64,000 bases of DNA, from the NCBI GenBank assembly GCA_016748015.1, contig JAAOMT010000762.1:310001-374000 (forward strand), read 5' to 3'. The DNA comes from Geosiphon pyriformis (Eukaryota; Glomeromycota; Glomeromycetes; Archaeosporales; Geosiphonaceae). The translations under genes and the position numbers were made by a program. Shown piece by piece: positions 23,079 to 35,060 of this stretch. Positions within the stretch are counted from its first letter, which is position 1; each line of letters begins with the position of its first letter. The notes beneath the pieces were generated by a model. It was given only the letters and a program-made list of their open reading frames with translations, did not search any database and was not told the DNA's origin.

Positions 23079-24355
23079 AGATAATACAATCTGAATTAAA
23101 AATTGCCAAGCTTTTATTTAATATATTTTAGATATTGTTAATAAATTTTTTAGAATCAATAATATTTTAATTAACAATAAAAAAACAGTAACTATTTTTA
23201 TTAATTAAAGTGTTAAAATAACTTTATTAAAGATTAATGGCTTACTTATTTTGATTGCTAAAAAAGATAAACTACATAGATACTTAAAAATTTTTCTGTT
23301 AATTAAGAGTTTGTTTAAACTAAATATGGTTAAAATTCATTTTAATATTTATTTTTTGTTAATACTGTGCTGTAAAAAATAATTACAAATAAATAATTTT
23401 TTTATTTGGTGTTAGTTGTTTTGTAGTCTATAGTCAATTATTATTTACAATTTAGTTTTATTTCAAAGAATATGTGTTATAAGTAAGATATTATAATTAG
23501 AAAAAGACTTAAATTAAAGACTAACTTATTATAAAACTTTTTTAATAAAATATTTTATTATTTTTTTTTGTATGATTTAAAAACTTTTAAACAGATACAA
23601 GCTAAAATAAAGTTAGCTTTAATAGTTATATTTTTTAATGCCAAAGATATTCTTAAATATTTTTTAATTATAAATTCTTGGATTTATAGATTATAAAATA
23701 GATTCTTTTAAATTTACTACAATATTTTGTCAGATTGCACATTAATTTTATAAACAATTTTTTGACTAAGGTGGTTAAAATTTTTTTTAACAATAGTATG
23801 TTTTTAACAAATATTTTGCTTAATGTATTTTACAGTTTTAGTAAGTTTTTAATATCAAATATCTTAAAAAGTCTTTGTATTATAGTTTTGTTTATTTTTT
23901 GAAATATCTTAGTGTTGTATTTGGTAACAGGTTCTTAGATAAAAAAACTGTATTATAAACTAAAAAACATTTTACAAATAGAAAAAGTTAGATCTATAAA
24001 GACTTATATCTTTTTAGTTTGATTGTATATTTAAGTTTATATATAAAAATAGGTATTTAAGACCAGATTTTGGCTGTATTAAAGGTTTGTAATATTTAAG
24101 TATTTTGAAATTTGAAAATTTTTTTGATGTATAAAAGCATTTGCTTAATATTTAATTAAATATATTTAAAGTATATACTAATAAGTTTTTAAAAATTTTG
24201 AATTCTACTAAGATTGTTTGTAAGTATTATTTATTTTTCTGTTATAAATATAGATATTAAGATTAAAATAAATGGAATTTTGTCTTTTATATTGGCCAAG
24301 TTACAGATTGTTGCTTTGATATTAGAGTGTATTTCTGTTTTTATATTATAATTAT
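23079..24355 (+). pseudogene. Copy B, piece 3 of 4: RT catalytic box, thumb region and start of RNase H
   Basis: The decayed catalytic box reads FIDNTI just after the TSD, where FVDDTI is expected. It is followed by INNILINNKKTV and a lysine-rich INGLLILIAKKD segment, all colinear with D. The middle (23500-24000) is the RT-RNase H linker. The end (24270-24340) keeps LAKLQIVALILECIS, the second RNase H motif, before the break by E. Stops are dense. Confidence 0.82.
24344..24355. repeat. Target-site duplication of copy E, left copy
   Basis: TATTATAATTAT here and at 31201-31212. The sequence is simple, so on its own it is weak. B's RNase H reading frame continues from one copy to the other, which supports it. 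Confidence 0.8.
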
Positions 24356-24486
24356 TTTTTATTATTATTATTTAACAAGTGAAGCACAATTACTATCTAA
24401 TACAATACAATTATCTAAAGTTCTAAATTAAATGTAATTTATGTATTTGTTATATGTAACCAGCCACTCGGCCAATTAAAACTACA
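24356..24486 (-). other. 3'UTR of copy E: hairpin and (TAA)n tail
   Basis: In element direction, TAATTGGCC / GAGT / GGCTGGTTA (24498-24477) pairs over 9 bp, with an A-T pair at the eighth position where C and J have G-C. The tail reads GTTAAATAATAATAATAAAAAA. The hairpin overlaps the end of the coding strand numbering by about 10 bases. Confidence 0.72.
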
Positions 24487-27400
24487 CTATACAACTATAT
24501 TAACCATAACTTTGCCAGCAGTGTCTGCAAAAAACAGACAGTCAACACTCAAGCCAAAATTGGTGGCATGACCTCTTTTTATTCCCAGCAAACAAGCAAC
24601 ACTATCTGAAATCTTAGTAAAAAGACTCTGAACAACATTATATAGAGACCCATCCTCATGTATCAATTCTTAATGCTCTATATTAGCTTAAAGTCTCAAA
24701 TTAGGCACCCAAATTTGCTCTTTATGGCCAGCAACTATATTCCAAACAAACCTGATTAGGTTACATATCGCAAGTTTAGTATTTTCAAAAGAGACTCTAG
24801 TCTCCACCAACCAATCTTCAAATACAAATTTCTTGCATAAAACCATATAGAGTTCAAAGATTAAAAAACCACGGATGATGACAAAATTACACCAGTAAGA
24901 GACTTCCAAAAAAAAGAATGCTCACTTAATAAGCCCTAATGCATTAAAAAGTCCAAGCCATAAACAAAACTATGATTTAAAAAATCCACCTCTCCACAAC
25001 ACACACACAAAACACTAGGATAATTGTAATTATACAAGCACTTTTTGACAGCCACAGACAGCTTTTTATGCAAAGTCTTCATCAAATATGTGTGCCAGAA
25101 GTGGCTTTGCTCATATATCCAGCAGACATGTGGAAATTAGAGTACCAGACTAAAACAGTACAAACCCAATTAATGTCGCCAATCTGCAAAGGATCTATAA
25201 CACTTGAACCAGGTCCAAATTTTTATTGAAAACGCCTAATAGTATTATTTGTTGATTTAATGAATCAATGTGCATTGCCAAAAATTGCCTTACCATTCAC
25301 CAATAAGAATTTTTTCTTAATATTTGCTGAAAGAACAAGCCCTAATGAGGTGGCCAGATCAGCCAACCTATCAGTGCACTCATTGCCTGATATACCAGAA
25401 TGACTTTTTACTTTAATCCAAGTAACAGAAATGTTCCTATATTTGACCAAATTACTAATATAACAGTGCTCTATCCAGCACCTGTTGTGGTAATCAGAAG
25501 CCACCAATTTCAACTCAGCCTAGCAAGCATCCAAGAATGTCTGACTGTCAGAAAAAACTGTGACTTTAGAAAAAGCTGAAACATACTTGAGAGCCAATGC
25601 AACAGCCTGCATTTCAGCCAAAATAGATAATAACAAACCATGAACTTCCACCCCTACATGCAAACCCAGATCAGAAAAATAGGTGGCAGCCCCTCCAGCA
25701 GCACTAAATGTACCAAAGTTTTTAACAGAACTATTAGTGTAAATCAAAATATCAGACAAAGAAGCATTTCTCAAATTAGAGTAGATGACATCAATACTAT
25801 TCATATCAGAAACATTCTGAATGGAAGAGTGTTCAAAAGTAGAAGGAGGATCTTTAACTAGACCACCACTCTTGACAAAATCTGAAACCAGCATAAACCA
25901 AAAGGAGACTGGGCCTCTGGAATCCAATTATTTCCAACAGTGAAAATTTTTCCAATTAAAACATTCACCATGGCTGTTTAAAAATTGATCTGCAAACATA
26001 ATTCTAAAATGTTTTAAAGATCTGTAAATCCGAAGGTATAGTGCTTGACCCAAAATATTCAAAACAGGAAAGCCATGCCTGAGATAAAAAGCATTGGGAA
26101 AGCCATTGGCCAAGAAGATCTCAATACTCAAAAAAATCTTAGTAATCCCAGCCAAAAAATTGTTTATTGAATTAACCATTAACTTAATAGGAAACTAAAA
26201 TAAGTTTCAAGGTACTCAGCCCAAAATTTGTAAATCCATTAACCTATGTTCAAAAAGTCGACTCATTATTTCTTTATTATTAGCAAACTGTAATACTGAC
26301 ACCACCTTTCCTTCTGTCTGAACTTGCTTAAAAGATTTCAAATTGTACAAAGATGGGTGGTACATGGCCTTATTAGGAAAATTCTTGGGCAAATTGGCTT
26401 TAAACTTTAAATCCTTTCTAATTATATGATTTCATTTCTTACATGTGTCTCTATTGATAAAGCTAAACTGAGTCCTGTATTCTACTATGGGCTGTAAAAC
26501 AGTTGAGACTAAATAAGAGAACTGTTTGTCCGAAATAGTTTTGCACAAAACCATAGATAAGAAAAACTTTACATTTAAATTGTTTTCTTTAAACTTGGAC
26601 CAGAAAAATCTTTAGTTGACAAAAAAATGTTCAAATACTAATGAGCCTCACCAGTCTTTGCAATTGAAATTGAAAATCTGCTAACATTTAAAGAGATATT
26701 ACTGGTTCTTGGGTTGATAAAAATGACAACTGTCTTATCTGTGTTAATCAATATATCTATTAAATCAAAGAACTCACTAGCAATATTCAAAATGTTTTGT
26801 ATCACTGTGCAACAGTTGCCAACCCAAATAGTATCATTCATGAAAGCATCAGTAGCCAAAAATAAAGTCAGACTAGCATTTGACTTAATTCTGCCCATTC
26901 TGGCCACAAATTTAGAATCAACCCAATACTCAAAAAGTAATTCATGTCTCTTGACCTTACATAACAGAGAATCATAAAAAATTCTCCACAGAAGAAGAGA
27001 AAAAACTTTACTTTGGTCCAAATCATTGTGAACTTTGTAGCTTTTAAACAAACCAAAGTCTATCATAATCTTATTTGTATAGCCATTGTGAATATGACCA
27101 AAAAATCTCACAAACTTCTTACATATCTTGATTTTCTCCAAACTGTTTTTCAAATACAACCAGCCTACTGAATTATAAGTTTTGTGCATGTCCTAAAGAA
27201 CCAACCAAAGTTCTCTGCTTTTTTCCAAAGCATCTTTTACAACAGATCTTACAACAAAGATAGAAAACTGAGTAGAAGTGCTGTTTAAAACCAAAAAATT
27301 GTCACTATGCAAAATGTTATGTGTGCTACAAGCCTTCAAAATATGATCAGACAGAATCTTTGAGAGAATTTTCTTAGCAATCTCAATAAGAGCAATAGAT

Positions 27401-29147
27401 TTGGTGTTCATTAAAACCTCTTTCCACTCATAAGGTTTCGAAATCATGAACACCCAGACTTCTTTTTAGGCATTAGAAACAGATTTACACACTAAACACA
27501 AGTTGAGCAAATGGAAAAGAAAGATCAGAACAAACATGTCACAGTGTTTCCACATTTCATTAGAGATACCAGACAATCCAGCAGCTTTTTCACCAAGAAG
27601 ATCTTTGATCACCAACAAAAACTCATCAAAATCAATTTGCTTTATTACACCAAAAAACACACCATTATCAACATAATCGAGAAGTGCAAATTGTTTTTAC
27701 CACTGAAAAGAAACAGAAGATCTAACCGTGTGCTTCTTGGTCTAATTCTCTATAAATGAATCCATTTTGTTCTTAACCAAATCCAGCTCTAAAACCAAAT
27801 CTTTATTATCAACCAGATGATTCAATATAACTTTTTTAAAAAACTTCTCCAATACACTCCTGATTATTTGACTCTTATTGTTTACAAAAGCTTCTATATG
27901 CTTAGCAATAGCTACTCTAATCCAAAAATCCTCAGTGGTCTTAGAATCCAACAATTTACGAGACCTATATAATTTCCAAAAATGAGCCAGTGATTATTCA
28001 ACTGTCACTTTGTCACAACCATTGTCCAAAGATCCTTTGAACTCCATAGCCTGGTCAAAGTCCAAGTTAACTCACTTATTGACCAAAGTCTGGAATCTCT
28101 CCAAATTATCAGACTTATATGCTTTCAAAATCTTTGCCACCAACAGTTCTAGCTTGTAAAATCTATAAGACACAGCAGATTTAACCAACCCATTATTCTT
28201 GGACTATGTCTTTACAAAAATGGCTTCTACTATAGAACACACCACCCAACAGAGCAGTGTCCACATTCCATTGATGTCACTTTTGTTTTCATGATATTCA
28301 AAGTTATCAACAGCCATTAAAGCAGCAGCCAAAAATAAATCTCCAAAGTTCTTCCAAACTTCCCCACTGATATTACCAACTCTGTATCTCTACTTATCTT
28401 TTGCAGTTTGTTTGCATACCAAATTAAGCTGAGAACTGAGAAGACCCCCCAAACCAATGTTCATTGATACAACCAAGTAATCAAAATCAAAAAATTCATC
28501 TGAACAGTAAATCTGCTGGTTAAAAAAAAACTGCAAAGACCATCACTAACTAGAATAAAGTCTATACACTTTTAAATACCTCTTGAATTGGACTATATAG
28601 GAAGCTTGTACAAAGGAAAACCTTGTAAAAAATCAAGCAAACCCAGATCCAAAAATTTTTTAAAGCTCGCATTGTAACCAGAATCATTCTTATTAAAGTC
28701 ATTACCAAGAACCACAAAAGTATTGCCATTCAAAGCCTCAGCCACCATTGAATTAACAACATGTAAGTAAGCCAGCCTTTTTTCTAAAGTAGCACTTACA
28801 TACAAGCCCAAAACAGTTACTAAAAGTTTGTTCTTGAAAAGCAACTTCACAGAAATGAGTCGACCAGACACCTCAAAAACTTTACACACATGCTGCACTA
28901 GAGAAACATTCATAATTATGGCTACACCCAAATCCACATAACCAGAATCCAAACCAGAAGTGAACACTCAGACACCATTAAACTTATTTATAATCCATGA
29001 ACAAACTTTGCCCCTCAACTTTGTCTCAGTAACCACAGAAATCATGTTGCCCATATCTCTATGCCACCAAATAATATCTTCCTGTTTGGCAAGATTGTTT
29101 ATGTCTCTGACATTACACATAGCCACTTTTCATACCAAACCACTCAT
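24487..29147 (-). pseudogene. ORF2 of copy E: EEP, RT, RNase H polyprotein
   Basis: ATG at 29147-29145 overlaps the ORF1 TGA (29146-29144). EEP: 28967-28500 (LGNDFNKNDSG). RT: about 27660-26440, with NTKSIALIEIAKKIL, MHKTYNSVGW, DLDQSKVFSLLLW (Gly to Ser in the QG motif) and FMNDTIW as the catalytic box. RNase H: 25927-25265 (IYTNSSV, EMQAVALALK, SDSQTFLDAC, KSHSGISGNECTDRL). The first RNase H Asp is Asn. The finger region is near 25000 and the C-terminal tail ends at 24487. There are many stops and several frameshifts. Confidence 0.87.
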
Positions 29148-31016
29148 TGAGATAAAGAAAAAGCTGAAGAACCCAAACCAGAACACAAATGATCTAATTT
29201 TTCCAAAACTAATCCAATTGAAACCTCCAGAGCTATTATTTTTGACTCTAAACTGTCTATCTTAGACATCAGAACTTGAGAACTACTTGAGCTAAAGTCA
29301 GAGATTATATTACTGGCAGCCAAAAAAAAAGAAGCAGATAGCATCAACACACTATTCAAAGTCATATCCATATTCAGATACAACACCAAAGATACAGGAG
29401 TGGCCAGAGAAGGGGCACAAGAAGGGAGTACCAATAGTACCAGTTCCACAGAACTCAACTTTTTCAAAATACCAGAAACTTGATCTGCCAAGAGCTCTAA
29501 AGAATATTCCAAAAAGACCAACCAAGCACTTAAAAACGAATCACCAGCTAAAACTAGAGAGAGACCACTATTTGAACCAGAAATGCCAGAAAAAAAAGAA
29601 CCAGAACCAGATGTGGAGCAAGAACTATCAAAACAACCAGCAAGTAAAACCACTTGGGTTCAAGATTTGCCACCAAAGACAGCAGGGCAAGATATTGGAA
29701 TGTTTCTCCTTTTATACAACTTTGCTAACTGAAGATAATGTTCATCAGAAACAACTTTTTTAAATGGCCTTGAAGGCTTAAAAATGGATGTAACTGGTGC
29801 ATCACATTCCAAAGCAGAATGATTACATTTTCCACACTTTTCACACCAAACTAGATCTATTCTTGCCCAAAAAAGTTTAACACCACCAAAAATTGGCTCC
29901 ACATAAAATACAAACTCTAATGCCTTATTAGAATCAAAACAAACAACAGTGTAGTGGATTTTGTTGCCAGTTTCCAGTGAGTGATTAATAAAGCAAGTTT
30001 TCTTACCAGCTCCTTCCAAAAAATTACCCAAATTATGAACTATAATTCTTATTGGCAGTATAAACAAAAGCACTTTATACTGATTTCTAGATGTCCAGAT
30101 CTTCCAATTATCCACAGTTTTGGCCACATGTACTGAATCTTTCCCAATCAAGAATGACCATTTTGAGACCAACAGATTAGCTTGATTAGAGTTGGTAAAC
30201 TTTACCACAGCCTTTTGTCATAACCTGATTAGTTGAATTTTGATTGATTTAATTTCTCCAAATTCAGTAACTGCAGTAACAATCATTTTTTTGGCATATC
30301 CATGAGAATTTCTTTAATTATTACAATTCAATCTGAATGCACTTCTTGTTTTTTAAGATCAGTATTTATGGCAATCCTATTTTTTTTGGCCAATAACATG
30401 GCTTTTTCTATGCTGTTTTTTGAAGTGAAGGTAGATTAGATAATTCTCTCAAATTTTGAAGGAGTAGTGGCTTCTCCAAAACCACAGATTTTTGAAAAAA
30501 TTTTTCTGATGAGCTGAGTTTTTGTCATCACTGATTTCTTTTTCATAGCCAAAAGATTAATGTTCAAAGTAAAAAATTTGTTTACAGCCACTTTTACAGA
30601 TGTTTTTACAATTTTGGAATCAATCTACTTCATATCCAGAAGTATTTTGAGGGGGGGTAGAAGGAGTTCTAATTTATCCTCCATATTATAGTTAGGAGAA
30701 CCAAGAAGAGAGCCAAAATCAGCACCAGTATTAACACACTTCACTTTAGGAGTGTTTGCGGCTAAATCCAGAATAGAACCATTATTAACACCAGATATGT
30801 TAACATTTACATCATTACCAGACAAGCTTTTTAAGAGTACATGCTACTGTCAAATCCAGATTTCAGAAAAACATCTTTTTTATCACCAGAATGTTTAACA
30901 TTCTCAAGAACAATCTTCTTTTTTTGCAAAAAGAAATCACTAGCAGGACCATAAAAAACATCCTTGAGTGTTTTTTTTAGACATGTTGCTACCCAAAGCA
31001 GCCACCAAATCCACCA
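29144..31016 (-). pseudogene. ORF1 of copy E
   Basis: It starts at ATG 31016 (MVDLVAALGSNMSKK), with the same lysine-rich leader and acidic motif (SGNDVNVNISG) as D. The RRM-like and knuckle region is 30208-29660 (CEKCGKCNHSALEC, an intact C-x2-C-x4-H-x4-C). A Ser-rich linker and coiled-coil-like end (29653-29144) finish with SLSQ. One frameshift lies between 30625 and 30208, and stops include those near 30630 and 29658. Confidence 0.85.
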
Positions 31017-31069
31017 TGAAGAGATTATTAGTAAAAAAAATGTTGAAATAATACTAATAGAAAAAACAA

Positions 31070-31135
31070 AAAACTTCTTATAATAGAAATGTGCTTATTT
31101 GAGGATTTTTGGAGATAAGAAAGAAAAGAAGTTTT
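31070..31135 (-). promoter_or_regulatory. 5'UTR inverted repeat of copy E
   Basis: AAAACTTCTT (31070-31079) and AAGAAGTTTT (31126-31135) are complementary around a 46-base spacer. It has the same placement as the pair at the 5' end of C. Confidence 0.55.
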
Positions 31136-31200
31136 ATTTTTTTTTATTTTTTATTTTTTTATTTTTATTTTTTATTTTTTTTATTTTTTTTTATTTTTTT
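31136..31200. repeat. A/T-run tract at the 5' junction of copy E
   Basis: About 65 bases of T-runs of 4-10 separated by single A, between E's 5'UTR and its TSD. It is not seen at the 5' end of C, D or H. It may be slippage expansion, or untemplated bases added on 5' junction closure. Confidence 0.7.
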
Positions 31201-31212
31201 TATTATAATTAT
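31201..31212. repeat. Target-site duplication of copy E, right copy
   Basis: TATTATAATTAT, identical to 24344-24355. Confidence 0.8.
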
Positions 31213-32440
31213 GTACTTAAATAGTTAAGTAATTATTGATGTTTGTGTTTTAGAATCTGTTGCTATTATTTTGGATTTTTGTAATAATTATTAGATAAAA
31301 AAGAGGCATATTGCTAATTTAATAAGAGACAAAAATTTTTTAGTTGGATAGTTAAAGATTAAAAATTATTTAGAAATTTCAAAAAACAATATAGCTAATT
31401 TACTAATAAATAAAGCCACTTGTTTTTTTCTTATTTTGTTGTATAATTTGTATAAACATTTTATTATAACTAATAACACAGCTGTATTTTATAATATTTA
31501 TTATTTTGTTTATAATTTGTACATATTTATTTGTTATGCTTAATAAAAAACTGGCTTTAATTAGGATATACTTTCTTATTTACTATTATAAAATGTAAAC
31601 TAAGTGTTAATTATGTAAGTATAACATCCAAATTTACATATGTTATCTGAATTTATTAATAAAAAATCAGCCAATCTGTACACTTATTTAATAAAGACTA
31701 TATATATAAGACTTTCAATTAAAGTTAGAAAAAAATTATACAACAAAACCTATTCAAATGTTTTATGCTTGCTATACAATAAAATAAAACTGTTTAACTA
31801 TGTATTTACTTGTGTTAAAAATGCTAATGTTTATAAAAAGATCTTTTTTAAAATTTCTAAACACTAAAAGTTATTAACAGATATTAATATTTTCTTTTTT
31901 TCTGTAGTTTTGCAGATTTTTTTTTTGTGTTTATAATATATAAATTTGTATATAGTAGTTGATAAAAGTTTTGTATTAAAAAAATGAATTTTAGAATCTA
32001 TTACAATTATTAATAATAGAAAAAAAGCTATTTTAGTTATTTTGAATATTATAAAAAGTTTAGTAAAACTGTATTATACAAAAATTTGGCTTTTAAATTT
32101 AGATATAAAGTTAATATAAAAAAAACTAGTTTGGTTAAAGATAAAATATAGTGTTTAATTTGTTATGTATATTAGTAAATAGATTTTTAAATAGTATAGT
32201 TTATTTGTTAAAAATTATGAAGTTTTTTACAATTAATTTTTGTAAATACAATCTGTGTTCTTTTTTTTTAATTTAGAAAATAAAATTATGATTTATATAA
32301 ATATATAGTAATATTTTATTTGATTTAAATGGCTAAATACATATAATAAAAGTGTAAATTGTATTTAATATAAATTATTTAGTCTGGTTTTATATATTAA
32401 ATAATAATTGGACTTTACTTATTAAATAAAAAGAAAAAAA
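31213..32440 (+). pseudogene. Copy B, piece 4 of 4: RNase H end, C-terminal tail, 3'UTR
   Basis: The translation continues the RNase H motifs (VIIDVCVLESV for SQTAIDACVSE; then WIKKRHIANLI). 31640-31867 is an open stretch matching the region before the finger (LSEFINKKSANLYTYLIK) and the finger CLLYNKIKLFNYVFTC, with the second Cys and the His gone. The decayed 3'UTR (GGACTTTACTTATTAAATAAAA) ends near 32440. It confirms that B was full length before C, D and E landed. Confidence 0.85.
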
Positions 32441-32974
32441 AATTATATTAGTTGTTTTTTATAAATAGTAAAATATTTACAATATTTTTTTATATATTTT
32501 ATAATATTATTTATTTTAAGCTTAATCTTAACAAAATTCAAAATAATAATATAAATTTTAACTAAATAATTTAAAATAATCTTCTTAAAAAAATATTTTA
32601 ACACATTTTTAATTATTTAATTTTTGTTTATAAAGAAGTTTTTACGTATTTAATAATATTAATATTAATAAAATCTTATTGTATTAATTTTTTTTATTTT
32701 AAAAACTTTTTATAAATTTTTTATGCTTTTAATTAATTGTTTTACAAAAAACAGTTTTTTTAAAATATATTATTAAACCAAAACAGTTTTTTTTCTATTA
32801 TATTTTCTTAAAAATTTAAAAATTTAATATATTTAATTTTATTATTCAATTTAAAACTTTTAATAAACTTTAAAATTAATTTTTCTAATTTATAAAATCT
32901 AGAAAAAAATTTATTAAAATTATTATTATTATATTATATTTTTTTAAAAATATTATTAACTAAATTAAGCAAGA
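32441..32974 (-). mobile_element. LINE relic G, piece 1 (ORF2 connector), minus strand
   Basis: This AT-rich stretch has no useful ORF, but its plus-strand text is colinear with copy D's plus-strand text at about 19640-20160. For example TTATTTATTTTAAGCTTAATC parallels CTCATCAACACCAAGCTTCACC, and AACACATTTTTAATTATT is nearly the same as D's AACACATTTTTAATCATT. Only C-to-T and G-to-A type changes are needed in most places. It is the oldest-looking copy here and the probable container of B, H, I, J and K. Confidence 0.7.
32962..32974. repeat. Target-site duplication of copy H, left copy
   Basis: AAATTAAGCAAGA is repeated at 39883-39895. G's connector homology continues after the right copy. 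Confidence 0.88.
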
Positions 32975-33107
32975 AAGACAGCTAATAAAAACTTTTTCTT
33001 GTCGATCTTCTGGCCATAACAAGAGTAAAAAATTTTTTTTTTAAGTTTTAGCTTTTCTTTTTCTCTTTTCTTTATTAGTTATTTTTTCAAACACACTTAA
33101 TTTTGTT

Positions 33108-35060
33108 GTGATAGAACTGGTAAAAATAGTTGCTGGTGTTTCTGGCTCTGGTTTGACTGGTTTGAAGACCCAATTGAGCACTAAAAAGAAATGTGTAGAC
33201 AGTATCTACTTTTGTGATGCATCTTACAAGAAGCCTAAGAAGCCTGTTGCCAATGATATTGTTGACTTATCTGCTGGCTCATTAAGCTTGGTAGATATTA
33301 GTGGTGTTAATAGCAAACCTGTAGTGTTCTGGGGCAGCAAAGTTGGCAGCATTGAGAGTAGCATTAACAGTTTTTTTGATCTAAAGAATATAAAGAACAT
33401 GGTTGCAGAGAAAACAAGTTATACAGATTTAGATGATTTTGTTAATAATGAGAACATGAGTAAGACTACTCCAAGAAAAACTCAAACTCAAACTTATGTG
33501 TTGGGCCATCTACTGAAAGCATTTTTATTTAGTAATCTAAGTAATGATAGTGATGCTCTGGGGCTTTCTTTTTCTAAGTTTAATGGTTCTAATTAGCTGC
33601 TGTCTGTTAAATCATATGTTCTGGAAAGATGAAGCTTCAAACCAGTTAAATTTTTTGTATTAGATGTGGAATTGGCTGCTGTGTCTGGAAAAACTAATGA
33701 TAATAAGTTGATTTCAATCAAGAAAATTTTTTATTAAATTGATGGTTTTGGGAGGGCATCAACTTCCTCAAAATTTTCAGAAATTATTAAAGCTTTATTT
33801 ACTTCTAAATCTAGTATGAATAAGACAAAAAAATTAGCAATCCGTGAAAAAATTATGGTCAATAATGATTTCAAAAACATAAATAGCCATTTGGATCAGG
33901 AAATAATTGTCAAAAAGATTTCAGTTGATCTTTTCAAATTGGCTGTAGAATCAGTTTTTTCTAAGTTTAATAAGATTGTGTCAATCAAAATACAACTGAT
34001 TGGTTTATGGCAAAAGGCTTTGGTAGAATATGAATCATCTAAAATAGCTGATTTGGTTACAGTTAAATGGTTTGTTTTCATGGAAAAAGACTCTGTTTGT
34101 GTAACAAAAGCTATTGGTAACAAACAAATATGAGTGTTTAGAGACCAGTATTAGACTTTGTTATACACACTTCTAGTTGACATTACTGCTTATAATTTAT
34201 CTAATTTGTTGGTTTCTTATGATAGAAAAACTTACATCATTGGCCATAATCCAAATTCATATATGCATAATAGGTGTGCTGTAGTGTGTTTTAAGAATGA
34301 GACATCTAAATTGGCTGTTATTGGCTCTATTCCAGTGTTTAAGAATGTGAATTTGTATTAGGCTGGTTTTTCTTTGGCCTGTTGTGCTTGGTATAAACAA
34401 TTTGGTCATATTTTTGTTAATTGTATAGTGGGTAGGAATCCTGGTGGTTATGGTAAGCAGGTGGTAACTTCTTAGAATTGTGTTTGCTTGGCCAACATTT
34501 ATAAGAAAAAGCAGACACCTATTGCTTGTTTGGTTTCTTTTGGTGGCAAGATTTGGGCCCAAATTGCTGGTAATTCTTTTTTTTGTATAATCTTGTCAAT
34601 TTTTTTTGGTGCTGGTTTGTCTTTAGATGCAAAACCCATTTCAATGGTTTCTAATCCTCTTAAAAATTTCTGTTTAATTGATTATGTGACTTTTTTGGAA
34701 TGCTCTTTAGAGCTTTTGGCAGATCAAATTTCTGTTATTGTGAAAAAATTAAGCTTTGTAAAATTGGTGTCTCTGGCATCTATGTTTTATGTCTCTTCTT
34801 TGGTTGCTCCAGCATTTTTGGCCTCTAATTTGAATTTAAATATGGCTCTAGATAATATGTTGATGTCTTTTATTTCTCCTCTTTTGGTTGTTGTAAATAC
34901 AGTTGCTAACTTTAGTTCAAGTAGTTCTAAGATTTTGACCATCAAGATGGATGAGTTAGAATCTAAAATGGTAGCTTTAGAAGTGTTAGTTGAATTAGTT
35001 TTGGAAAGATTGGATTGCTTGTGCTCTGATTTGGGTTCATCAGCTCCTCTTATTTCTTAA
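33108..35060 (+). pseudogene. ORF1 of copy H, divergent N-terminus
   Basis: One frame throughout (about 651 codons) with stops at 33594, near 33630, in 34131-34133, near 34360 and elsewhere. The first codon of the open stretch is GTG, perhaps a decayed ATG; the true start is uncertain. The N-terminal 160 residues (QLSTKKKCVDSIYF, KKPKKPVAND) match no other copy here. From about 33680 the frame joins the family: RRM-like segment IIVKKISVDLFK, VSIKIQLIGLW, ALVEYESS (33895-34110). The knuckle region near 34385-34430 (CAWYKQFGHIFVNC) has lost its second Cys. A coiled-coil-like C-terminus follows at 34690-35050. It ends one codon before the family TGA through CAA to TAA. Confidence 0.83.

Larger units (their letters stand above)
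24356..31200 (-). mobile_element. LINE copy E, full length (about 6.8 kb), minus strand, inserted in copy B
   Basis: ORF1 31016-29144, ORF2 29147-24487, 3'UTR with a perfect-looking hairpin, and a (TAA)n-type tail at 24356-24375. It is intermediate in decay: more stops and frameshifts than D, far fewer than B. The 5' end runs into a long A/T tract (31133-31200). Confidence 0.94.

Noticed and set aside
30900-31200. LTR-type repeats or an LTR retrotransposon
   Set aside because: No terminal direct repeats, integrase or protease are present. The EEP domain, A-rich or TAA tails and variable-length TSDs indicate non-LTR elements.
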